Source: Geodermatophilus obscurus
GTDB taxonomy: Bacteria > Actinomycetota > Actinomycetes > Mycobacteriales > Geodermatophilaceae
DNA length: 64,000 nucleotides
Assembly: GCF_900143215.1 (NCBI RefSeq)
Contig: NZ_FRDM01000006.1
Location: forward strand, 62,001 to 126,000
Reading direction: 5' to 3'
Part shown: piece after piece, positions 57,821 through 64,000 of the stretch
Numbering within the stretch: position 1 is the stretch's first letter
Layout of the letters: each line of letters begins with the position of its first letter
Notes under the pieces: model-generated
What the model saw: only the letters and a program-made list of their open reading frames with translations
What the model was told of the DNA's origin: nothing
Databases searched by the model: none
Made by a program: the position numbers and the translations under genes

Positions 57821-58732
57821 TCAGCCCGCGGCGCGGAACTCCTCGTAGCGGCGCTCCAGGTTGTCCCGGCTCGGGTGCGCGCTGCGCTGCCGCGGCACGG
57901 TGAGGCGGACCCCGACCATCTCCTGGATGCCGTGCCGCAGCATCGGCCCGTCGGCCTCGTCGAGGATGTCTCGGCGGACGTCGATCACCAGGTCCGGCCG
58001 CACACCGAGGATGTTGCGGTCGTAGGCGGCATGGTGGATCTTGCAGAGGGCCAGGCCGTTGGGCACGACCGGCAGGCCACCCTCGTCCGAGTCGCGGATG
58101 ATGTGTGCAGCGTCGAGCAGGTCGGCGTGCCGCAGACGGCACATCGCGCACCTGGTCTCGTACGCCTGGAGCACACGTGCGCGGAACACCGGCTGGTGCA
58201 ACCGGGTGCGGATCAGCCGCTCCAAGTACGACCGCCGGTCGGGAGTCAGCGTCCCGACCAGTCCGGGATCGATCAGCCGTTGCGCCTCGTCTACCGCGAC
58301 CAGGAAGGACAGGTCGTCCGGCCGCTCGTCGACGACGTAGACGGGGAACTGCGCCAGGTAGACCGCTGGTGCCACGCCCACGAAGTACGCCAGCGGCAGC
58401 TGCTCGCGCATCGCCACCCGCAGCGCCCGGTTGTCGGAGTGTTGCGGGTCGGTGCCGCGGTAGGCGTACTTGACGTAGCCGCCTTCTGCGAGGTCGTCGG
58501 CGTACGGCGGCAGTTGGCTCGGTGCCGTGTACGTCGTCCGGATCGTCAGTGCACCGGCCAGCGTGGCGGGCTTCCAGATGCCCGGCTGCACGACGAGCTT
58601 GAGTGGCTGGCCGGCCACCTGGAACGTGTTGAGCTCGGCCGACGGGATGCCCTCCGGGTGCTCGGCCGACAGCCGCGCGAGGAAGGCGAACATCGCCGCC
58701 CGAACGGTCGCGTCGTCGAACGGGACGGTCAT
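57821..58732 (-). CDS. McrA-like HNH restriction endonuclease
   Basis: A 303-aa protein with two parts. Residues 80-155 (VKYAYRGTDPQHSDNRALR, PLAYFVGVAPAVYLAQFPVYVV) look like the SRA/modified-base- or sulfur-binding domain found in McrA-like enzymes. Residues 195-260 are the HNH nuclease: YETRCAMCRLRHADLLDAAHI, NGLALCKIHHAAYDRN, with two CxxC-type zinc ligands and the AH/HH catalytic histidines. It probably cleaves DNA with a foreign modification such as 5-methylcytosine or phosphorothioate. Start ATG 58732. Co-oriented with vsr. Confidence 0.82.
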   Translation of the reverse strand: MTVPFDDATVRAAMFAFLARLSAEHPEGIPSAELNTFQVAGQPLKLVVQPGIWKPATLAGALTIRTTYTAPSQLPPYADDLAEGGYVKYAYRGTDPQHSDNRALRVAMREQLPLAYFVGVAPAVYLAQFPVYVVDERPDDLSFLVAVDEAQRLIDPGLVGTLTPDRRSYLERLIRTRLHQPVFRARVLQAYETRCAMCRLRHADLLDAAHIIRDSDEGGLPVVPNGLALCKIHHAAYDRNILGVRPDLVIDVRRDILDEADGPMLRHGIQEMVGVRLTVPRQRSAHPSRDNLERRYEEFRAAG

Positions 58733-59019
58733 GCGCTCGTCCTACACCCAGATTGACGATCCGTCACACAGCACCGGCGAAGCGTGGGCGAAGCCTGGCC
58801 CACCCTGGACACGACGGAGCCCGTGTGGCACTCGGCCGGAGTGGGCTCTGTTGCTCTTGACGCCACCTGTGCCGGCTGGCCGAGAGGACGGACGTCCGCG
58901 TGTTGTAGGTGCTGCGGCTCCTCACTCGTGTGAGTGGCCAGTCGCTGCAGCTCCCCGATCCGGATGAATCAGTCTCATAGCCTGGCGCGGCTTGGAACTG
59001 CTGCGAACGAGGGATCGAC

Positions 59020-60141
59020 GTGAAAGAGCTGTTCGCCGCCGCGGGGGCGCACAAGGCTGCGACGGCAGTGGTCGTCGCAGGGGTGATTGCCGGAGGTGGT
59101 GTCGTCCACGCCGCTACGGACAACTCGACCACAGCGACGGTGGCCAAGGTCGTGGACGGCGACACCATCGACGTCCGGTACGACGGAGAGACGTACCGCG
59201 TCCGACTGCTCAACGTCGACACCCCCGAGTCGGTCGATCCCGAGAAGCCGGTCGAGTGCCTGGGTTCCGAAGCATCGGAGTGGTTGAAGCAGCGGCTGCC
59301 TGCAGGCACCGAAGTAAGCCTCGAACGAGACCAGGACACCCTGGACGACTATGGCCGTGAGCTGGCTGCCGTCTTCGTCGGAGACAACCTCATCAGCGCG
59401 GAGATCGCCCGCGCAGGCCTCGGCGTGGCCATGTCCGTCGGGGCCAACACGAAGTACCTCCGTCCTGTGCAGACGGCTCAGGCCGAGGCCGAGGCAGTCG
59501 GGCGCGGTATGTACTCGAACGAGGTCGAGTGCACCGTTCCTGCACAGATCGAGCAGCTCCAGGCTGCCGCGACCGACGCCATCCAGCAGGCCCCCGCTCC
59601 GGCAGCAGCGCTCGCCGCCTTTGATGGGCAGGCCGCCGAACTCGCTGCGGTGGCCGGCACCGCGAAGGCCCTCCTCGGCGTCCTGGACGGCGACATCGAC
59701 GCCTTGCCGCTGCTGGCGCACGGCGCTGATCGCGTTGCGTTCTTCCGGTCGCAGGTGACGGCCGTGCAGAGTCGGCTCGACAAGGCGACCGCCGCCAACA
59801 GCACCGCGAGAGCTGCACGGAATCGACAACTCGAGGCTGAAGCTCGACGGGCGGCCGAGGAAGCGGCGCGTAGAGCTGCGGGGGAGGCAGCACGAAAGGC
59901 TGCTGAGGAAGCTGCTCGTGAGGCTGCCGAGGAAGCGGCCGAGCGGGCCGCCGCTGCCCCTGCTGCGCCGCGGTCGTCTACCTCGGGCGGATCGTCATCG
60001 CGCTCCTCGGGTTCATCCAGTACCCCGCGGACGGCGGCACCGTCCAGGTCTTCGGGCGGATCCGATTCCGGGCCGAGTACGTACACCGGCTGCCGCAGCT
60101 ATGCGCCGGGCGGCAAGACCTGGACACCAATTCCCTGCTGA
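59020..60141 (+). CDS. Secreted thermonuclease-like (SNase) protein with coiled-coil tail
   Basis: A 373-aa exported nuclease. A hydrophobic N-terminal segment (about 12-32) acts as signal or anchor. The staphylococcal-nuclease-like domain (about 40-170) has VAKVVDGDTIDVRYDG, RVRLLNVDTPES (catalytic Arg and Glu) and LDDYGRELAAVF (second Arg). Then comes a linker, an Ala/Glu/Arg heptad region of about 50 residues that is likely a coiled coil, a Ser/Gly-rich stretch and a C-terminal YTGCRSYAPGGKTWTPIPC with two Cys. The GTG at 59020 follows GAGGGA. Codon use is a little less GC-biased than upstream genes, which suggests transfer. The 287-base upstream gap (58733-59019) has no gene; it holds a small hairpin CACTC/GAGTG near 58925. 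Confidence 0.85.
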   Translation: MKELFAAAGAHKAATAVVVAGVIAGGGVVHAATDNSTTATVAKVVDGDTIDVRYDGETYRVRLLNVDTPESVDPEKPVECLGSEASEWLKQRLPAGTEVSLERDQDTLDDYGRELAAVFVGDNLISAEIARAGLGVAMSVGANTKYLRPVQTAQAEAEAVGRGMYSNEVECTVPAQIEQLQAAATDAIQQAPAPAAALAAFDGQAAELAAVAGTAKALLGVLDGDIDALPLLAHGADRVAFFRSQVTAVQSRLDKATAANSTARAARNRQLEAEARRAAEEAARRAAGEAARKAAEEAAREAAEEAAERAAAAPAAPRSSTSGGSSSRSSGSSSTPRTAAPSRSSGGSDSGPSTYTGCRSYAPGGKTWTPIPC

Positions 60142-60328
60142 GCAGTCGCGCCCGGGAAGCGGACGGCTGGGCGGCGACCTCCGGACAATTCGCGCTGTCG
60201 ACTCGCCGAGATGGCCATCCGCGTCGTCCGAGTCGGCGCCCGGCCACCCCGCGGAGTCGTGGTGCCGAGCCCGGTGAGTCGTGCCGATACAGGGGAGGCA
60301 ACGCCTCGCCGAGCCAGGAAGGCCCGAC

Positions 60329-61480
60329 GTGCCCAGGTCTCCCGCGCCCCGGTCCCGCTCCGGGCCGAGAAAGAGCGCTCGGACCACGAGAGGCGCCCAA
60401 GCCAAGAGGAGGACGGCGAAGGGCCGCCGCAGGTCGAGATTAGGGCGCGGTCTTCGAGCGGCTCTGCTCATGGTGTTGGTGGCCACCGGTGTGGTCGCGT
60501 GGCCGACGGCAGAGGAGCACCTGTCCGACTTGCCGTTTCTGGACTCGGTCGTCGCTGCGCTCACGCCGTCGTCCGCGCACGCCTGGCCGCTGACGGGGGT
60601 CCCGGCCGACGCGATCGCCGACCGTCCGGCGCTCGCGGTGAAGATCGAGAACTCCGTCGACGCCCGCCCGCAGACCGGGCTGACCGCCGCGGACGTGGTG
60701 TGGGAGCAGGTCGTCGAGGGCGGCATCACCCGGTTCGTCGCCGTCTACCACTCCGACCTCCCGCCCGAGATCGGCCCGGTGCGGTCGATCCGGCCGATGG
60801 ACCCCGCGATCGCCGCGCCGCTGGCCGGGCTGCTCGCGTTCTCCGGTGGCGTGCCGACCTACGTCACCGCCGCCCAGGACGCGGGACTGCAGGTGGTCAG
60901 CCAGGACTCCGGAGCCGACGGCTTCCACCGGACGACGACGCGCGCGGCGCCGCACAACGTCTACGCGGTGCCGCAGACCCTCGTCGACCAGGCCGACGCT
61001 GCCCACCGAGCCTCACCCGGCGCCCAGTTCGACCACTCCGCGGCCGGCGAACGACCCACCGCCGTTGCCGCGGGGCAACCGACGACCACCCTGGAGCTCA
61101 CGTTGTCCGGGGTCAGCCGCCCCCGGTGGACCTGGAGCGCTGCGGACGGCCGCTGGCTGCGCAGCGAGGGGAGCACCCCGGCGGTCGAGGCGGACGGCAG
61201 GCGGATCGGCGCCACCAACGTCGTCGTCCTGCGCGTCGACGTCGTCGCGACCGAGGCCCGGGACCCGGCCGGCAACCCCGTCCCGGAGACCATCCTGACC
61301 GGCACCGGCCGGGCCCTCGTCGCCTCCGGCGGGTACACGGTCGAGGCCACCTGGTCCAAGCCGGGGACCGGTGACCGGGTGACGCTGGCCGGAGCGGACG
61401 GCGCCCCGGTGACACTGGCGCCCGGGACCACCTGGGTCGAGTTGGTCCCCAACAGCGACGGCGCAGTCGACATCGCATGA
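60329..61480 (+). CDS. DUF3048 (YerB-like) exported protein
   Basis: A 383-aa cell-surface protein. A strongly basic N-terminus precedes one hydrophobic segment (ALLMVLVATGVVAWP). The DUF3048 domain follows: LTGVPADAIADRPALAVKIENSVDARPQTGL and AADVVWEQVVEGGITRFVAVY are typical, and GPVRSIRPMDPAI contains the characteristic RS/R motif. The family is of unknown function. GTG 60329, with AGGAAGG upstream, is preferred over the GTG at 60281. The 187-base upstream gap has no gene. Confidence 0.87.
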   Translation: MPRSPAPRSRSGPRKSARTTRGAQAKRRTAKGRRRSRLGRGLRAALLMVLVATGVVAWPTAEEHLSDLPFLDSVVAALTPSSAHAWPLTGVPADAIADRPALAVKIENSVDARPQTGLTAADVVWEQVVEGGITRFVAVYHSDLPPEIGPVRSIRPMDPAIAAPLAGLLAFSGGVPTYVTAAQDAGLQVVSQDSGADGFHRTTTRAAPHNVYAVPQTLVDQADAAHRASPGAQFDHSAAGERPTAVAAGQPTTTLELTLSGVSRPRWTWSAADGRWLRSEGSTPAVEADGRRIGATNVVVLRVDVVATEARDPAGNPVPETILTGTGRALVASGGYTVEATWSKPGTGDRVTLAGADGAPVTLAPGTTWVELVPNSDGAVDIA

Positions 61481-61505
61481 GCCACGGAGAGGCCCGCAAC
61501 GAGAG

Positions 61506-62198
61506 ATGGGCGCCCGGCTGCGTGGGTCGGCCGCCCCAGGCAGCGTTACGGCGGCGGCTCAGTCGCCCGATCGTGCGATGGGGCTCCAGTCATCGCTCGT
61601 TGGGCCCGTTGAGATCGGCACAGGCGCAGTCGTCGCGGGATCGGAGACGGCGGTCGGCGACATGGTCGGTGAGGTGCTCCGGACCGTCCTGGCAGAGGTC
61701 CTCGCGACCCCGTGGTTGGCGGGTCTCCCGGTGCTGCTCGCGACCGGGAAGCTGCTTCAGCTCGGCCGCGCGATGATCCACGGCGGGCATGCGCGGGACC
61801 CTCGCCGCGCCTTCTCCCGGGCCGAGAAGGCCCTACTCCTCGAGCTGGCAGGGCACCGGTGCGAGCACCACTCCTGGCTTCTCGGTCGGTGCCGGGAGAC
61901 CGAGGCGCTCCAGGCCGACCACGTCCACCCGCACAGCCGCGGCGGGGCGACCGACGTCGCCGATGGCCAAGCGCTGTGCAGGTGGCACAACAGGAAGAAG
62001 GCGGCGCGGGTGCCGTGGGGATGGGAGCTGGCTCGCCTGGAGCGGCGCAGGCGAGCCTACTTCCCACCGGGTTCCGTTGCGGCCGTCGTCCGCCATGGAC
62101 CGCACGTCCGCTCGACGGGTGAGAGGCGGCCGAGCCGGCGCGGTGTCCGGGGCGAGTGTGCTGCAGCACGTGCCCGACGACGCGGACTGAATCGCTGA
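61506..62198 (+). CDS. HNH endonuclease domain protein
   Basis: A 230-aa protein with a central HNH motif at about residues 115-165: HRCEHHSWLLGRCRETEALQADHVHPHSRGG, then LCRWHNRKKAA, with Cys/His zinc ligands and the DH/N/H catalytic residues. The N-terminal part contains a hydrophobic stretch (WLAGLPVLLATGKLL) that could anchor it, and the C-terminus is Arg-rich. Start site uncertain: ATG 61506 or ATG 61578. It lies directly between the DUF3048 gene and the toxin-antitoxin genes. Confidence 0.75.
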   Translation: MGARLRGSAAPGSVTAAAQSPDRAMGLQSSLVGPVEIGTGAVVAGSETAVGDMVGEVLRTVLAEVLATPWLAGLPVLLATGKLLQLGRAMIHGGHARDPRRAFSRAEKALLLELAGHRCEHHSWLLGRCRETEALQADHVHPHSRGGATDVADGQALCRWHNRKKAARVPWGWELARLERRRRAYFPPGSVAAVVRHGPHVRSTGERRPSRRGVRGECAAARARRRGLNR

Positions 62199-62201
62199 CA
62201 C

Positions 62202-62220
62202 TGGTATCGCGCCGGTACCA
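62202..62220. promoter_or_regulatory. Operator/promoter of the Doc-type pair
   Basis: TGGTATCG-CGC-CGGTACCA is an 8-3-8 inverted repeat with one mismatch. TACCAT (62216-62221) is a likely -10 with CTGACA (62195-62200) as -35; the -10 ends six bases before the antitoxin ATG at 62228, so the message would be leaderless or nearly so. Confidence 0.6.
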
Positions 62221-62227
62221 TCGTGGC

Positions 62228-62434
62228 ATGGCGATGACCCTGCGGACCGACGACGAGCTGGATCGGGCGCTCGCGGCCCTCGCCGCCGCAGAGGGCACCT
62301 CCAGGCAGGAGATCATCCGCCGGGCCGTCCTCGAACGGTACGAGCGGAGCGGCCACGCTGCGCGGGTCCAGGAGAGTTCGGGTCGGCTCATCGACAGGTG
62401 GGGCGACGTGCTGCACCGCCTGGGCACGGTGTGA
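62228..62434 (+). CDS. Ribbon-helix-helix antitoxin of Doc-type pair
   Basis: A 68-aa RHH (CopG-type) protein: MTLRTDDELDRALAALAAAEG and TSRQEIIRRAVLERYER are the strand and two helices of the DNA-binding fold; the rest should bind the toxin. It has a leaderless promoter with operator (62202-62220). The stop overlaps the toxin start (GTGA). Confidence 0.82.
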   Translation: MAMTLRTDDELDRALAALAAAEGTSRQEIIRRAVLERYERSGHAARVQESSGRLIDRWGDVLHRLGTV

Positions 62435-62802
62435 GCGAGGTCGAGTACCTCGACCTCGACGACCTCCTCGGCCTCGTCCGGGCGCTGCGGACCGGACCGG
62501 TGCGCGACGTCGGCCTGCTGGACTCGGCTGCTGCGCGACCCCGGACGATCGTCTTCGGGCAGGAGGCCTACCCGACGCTGCCGCTCAAGGCCGCCGCGCT
62601 GCTCCACTCGCTCGCGCGGAACCACCCGCTGGTCGACGGCAACAAGCGGCTCGGCTGGCTGGCCACCGTCGTGTTCCTCGACCTCAATGGCACCCAACCG
62701 GACCTGAGTGACGACGCGGCCTTCCAGCTCGTCATGGACGTGGCCGCCGGCGCGGCCGACGTCGAGGGGATCGCCGAGCGGCTCCGGGTCGCTCCGCGCT
62801 GA
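62431..62802 (+). CDS. Doc/Fic-type death-on-curing toxin
   Basis: A 123-aa Fic-fold protein. The catalytic motif HPLVDGNKR (residues 65-73) matches HxFx(D/N)GNxxR, the Doc form, which phosphorylates EF-Tu. YLDLDDLLGLVRAL at the start and AYPTLPLKAAALLHSLARN before the motif are typical. Partner of the preceding antitoxin, with which it overlaps by four bases. Confidence 0.88.
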   Translation: MSEVEYLDLDDLLGLVRALRTGPVRDVGLLDSAAARPRTIVFGQEAYPTLPLKAAALLHSLARNHPLVDGNKRLGWLATVVFLDLNGTQPDLSDDAAFQLVMDVAAGAADVEGIAERLRVAPR

Positions 62803-62915
62803 CCCCACCGGAGCACTCCGCTCGCGACGGCGGCTGGGCACATGCCACGCCGACGTCCACCGCGGTCGCCGGATGACCGTGCTCAGCACCCGCACCCGGT
62901 CCCGCCCTCACTACG

Positions 62916-62933
62916 GGCTACTACGATGTAGCC
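62916..62933. promoter_or_regulatory. Operator/promoter of the DUF5615 pair
   Basis: GGCTAC-TACGAT-GTAGCC is a perfect 6-6-6 inverted repeat whose spacer is a good -10 hexamer (TACGAT). It abuts the ATG at 62934, so transcription is expected to start at or next to the start codon and to be blocked by a protein bound there. Confidence 0.6.
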
Positions 62934-63368
62934 ATGGCCACTCCGCGATCCGTGCGACTGTCGGACGACGTCCTCGCTCGGCTGTCCGCCCTGGCCGGGC
63001 GGCGGGGGGCGTCCGTGTCCTCGACCATCGAGCGCCTGCTCGATGAAGCGCTGCGCCGCGAGGCGCACCCGGGCGTCACGTTCCGGGACGGCCCCAGCGG
63101 TCGACGGGCCGGGTTGGTGGCCGGTCCGGACGTCGACGAGGTGATCCGCACCCTCCGCATGAACCAGAGCGAGGGAACAGCCGACGTCATCGCCACGGTC
63201 GCCGACCTGCTTGCGCTGACCGAGTCGCAGGTGCGCGCCGCCGTCGCCTACTACGCCGACCACCGCGGCGAGGTCGACGAGCGCATCGAGGCCACCCAGC
63301 GAGCCGCGGACGAAGCTGAAGCCGCATGGCGCCGCCAGCAGGAGGTCCTGGCCGGTCGCGGCCAGTGA
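62934..63368 (+). CDS. RHH-type antitoxin of DUF5615 pair
   Basis: A 144-aa protein with an N-terminal ribbon-helix-helix (SVRLSDDVLARLSALAGRRG, SSTIERLLDEALRRE) and a C-terminal domain (about 70-140) ending in a helical, charged tail. The middle part (GPDVDEVIRTLRMN, VADLLALTESQVRAAVAYYADH) resembles DUF433-like antitoxins. Start ATG 62934 lies directly at a promoter-operator. Overlaps the toxin gene by GTGA. Confidence 0.8.
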   Translation: MATPRSVRLSDDVLARLSALAGRRGASVSSTIERLLDEALRREAHPGVTFRDGPSGRRAGLVAGPDVDEVIRTLRMNQSEGTADVIATVADLLALTESQVRAAVAYYADHRGEVDERIEATQRAADEAEAAWRRQQEVLAGRGQ

Positions 63369-63718
63369 GGCTGCTGCTCGACGAGATGTACCCCCCGCGC
63401 CTCGCCGAGCACCTGCGGGCCCGCGGCCACGACGTCCTCGCCGTCGCTGAACTGGCCGAGCTCATCGGTCGGTCCGACATCGAGGTCGCGCGGTTCGCCC
63501 GTGAGCGGGGGCGGATCGTGGTCACGGAGAACGTCGCTGACTTCCTGCGCCTGGACACCGGGCACCACTCGGGTCTCCTGTTGGTCTCCGCGCGCCGCTG
63601 GCCTCGCAGGCCCCAAGATCTGCCGCGACTGGAGCGAGCCCTCGCTGCCTGGCTGGACGCCCGGCCCGAGGATGCAGACGAGCAGGTCTCGGATGCCGGG
63701 CTGGTCGACTGGCTCTAG
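63365..63718 (+). CDS. DUF5615 PIN-like toxin
   Basis: A 117-aa PIN-like protein: RLLLDEMYPPRLAEHLRARGHDV carries the first Asp and Glu, and RIVVTENVADFLRL the later Asp, as in DUF5615 toxins, a reduced PIN-fold RNase group. The GTG start overlaps the antitoxin stop. It ends with TAG after DWL; no coding signal follows the TAG. Confidence 0.85.
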   Translation: MRLLLDEMYPPRLAEHLRARGHDVLAVAELAELIGRSDIEVARFARERGRIVVTENVADFLRLDTGHHSGLLLVSARRWPRRPQDLPRLERALAAWLDARPEDADEQVSDAGLVDWL

Positions 63719-63739
63719 GAGCCTGATCGAAGGTCCACG

Positions 63740-64000
63740 TCAGCAGGCCAGCGCCGTCCCTTGAAAGACCTGCTCGCGGTGCCAGGCCACGTGTCGCTCA
63801 GCCGGTAGGGGAGTGCCCGGCCGGGGACGCAGTCGCCGGCCGTGCAGGTCGTACAGGGCCCGGCCCTGCGGTGTGCGGGCGTTGAATCGCCGGGACACCA
63901 CGACGGCGAGGTCGTCGTCCAGCCCCAGGATCCCGCGGTCGAACAGCTTGTGGTGCAGCGAGCAGAGCGCCAGGCCGTTGTCGAGATCGTCGGGGCCGCC
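63740..64000 (-). CDS. HNH endonuclease, C-terminal part (gene runs out of window)
   Basis: The visible 86 residues read GGPDDLDNGLALCSLHHKLFDRG, LGLDDDLAVVVSRRF, HVAWHREQVFQGTALAC. The NGLALCSLHHKLFDRG block is the last part of the HNH motif as found in McrA-like and phosphorothioated-DNA-binding restriction endonucleases. The N-terminal modified-DNA-recognition domain is outside the window, so the class cannot be fixed. It ends 21 bases from the convergent DUF5615 toxin gene. Confidence 0.75.
   Translation of the reverse strand, partial: GGPDDLDNGLALCSLHHKLFDRGILGLDDDLAVVVSRRFNARTPQGRALYDLHGRRLRPRPGTPLPAERHVAWHREQVFQGTALAC

Overview
The window is very GC-rich, uses many GTG starts and packs its genes into operons joined by ATGA or GTGA overlaps. 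Gene content (DUF222/13E12-type HNH protein, excalibur protein with a class F sortase, DUF4407, TIGR03086, FadR-type GntR and TetR regulators, TAXI-TRAP transporter) points to an actinobacterium. The in-frame UAG at a selenocysteine position described below points to Geodermatophilaceae (Blastococcus/Geodermatophilus); that placement is inference.

Left part (1-30 kb) is catabolic. A partial SDR gene and a FadR-type GntR regulator stand divergently from a long operon (1401-11169): TAXI-type TRAP transporter (binding lipoprotein, DUF1850 protein, fused permease), DUF6282 hydrolase, an isopropylmalate-dehydrogenase-like/Ldh-like fusion enzyme, an MFS carrier, an RraA-like protein and a DUF1932 dehydrogenase. 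After a DUF222/HNH gene with inverted repeats come an MBL hydrolase, an MFS/L-2-hydroxyglutarate oxidase pair, and a DapA-like/FAH/SDR/FAH cluster resembling non-phosphorylative sugar-acid degradation. A TetR gene and a near-perfect 24-bp palindrome head an acyl-CoA operon (20986-29673): NDP-forming acyl-CoA synthetase, enoyl-CoA hydratase, two acyl-CoA dehydrogenases, a flavoprotein-UGSC fusion and two paralogous proteins of unknown function.

The main discovery is in that operon. The flavoprotein frame meets a TAG at 27370-27372 and then continues as coding sequence (GSC followed by about 80 residues) to a TGA that overlaps the next start as GTGA. The residues around the TAG give the U-G-S-C motif of the UGSC selenoprotein family, and a perfect 8-bp hairpin begins 12 bases after it, where a bacterial SECIS element should be. 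UAG-encoded selenocysteine is known from Geodermatophilus and Blastococcus; here it sits in a thioredoxin-reductase-like/UGSC fusion inside an acyl-CoA operon. Ordinary TAG stops occur elsewhere in the same window.

Middle part (30-47 kb): envelope genes (GT51 transglycosylase, sortase, excalibur protein, lipoproteins), two copies of a palindromic intergenic repeat, DUF4407 protein, SWIM/SNF2 helicase, a HATPase/STAS-like pair, a VapBC-type pair, an AarF/UbiB kinase and a LuxR regulator followed by a 15-bp tandem repeat.

Right part (47-64 kb): small redox or ligand-binding proteins, a decayed IS5-type transposase, a methyltransferase coupled to a PAS-GGDEF-EAL protein, a MNT/truncated-HEPN pair, an AMP-forming ligase and PHA depolymerase, then an accessory island (55.6-64 kb) with an MGMT-like protein, Vsr nickase, McrA-like HNH enzyme, secreted nuclease, DUF3048 protein, HNH protein, two toxin-antitoxin pairs and, at the edge, the end of a further HNH restriction-type enzyme.
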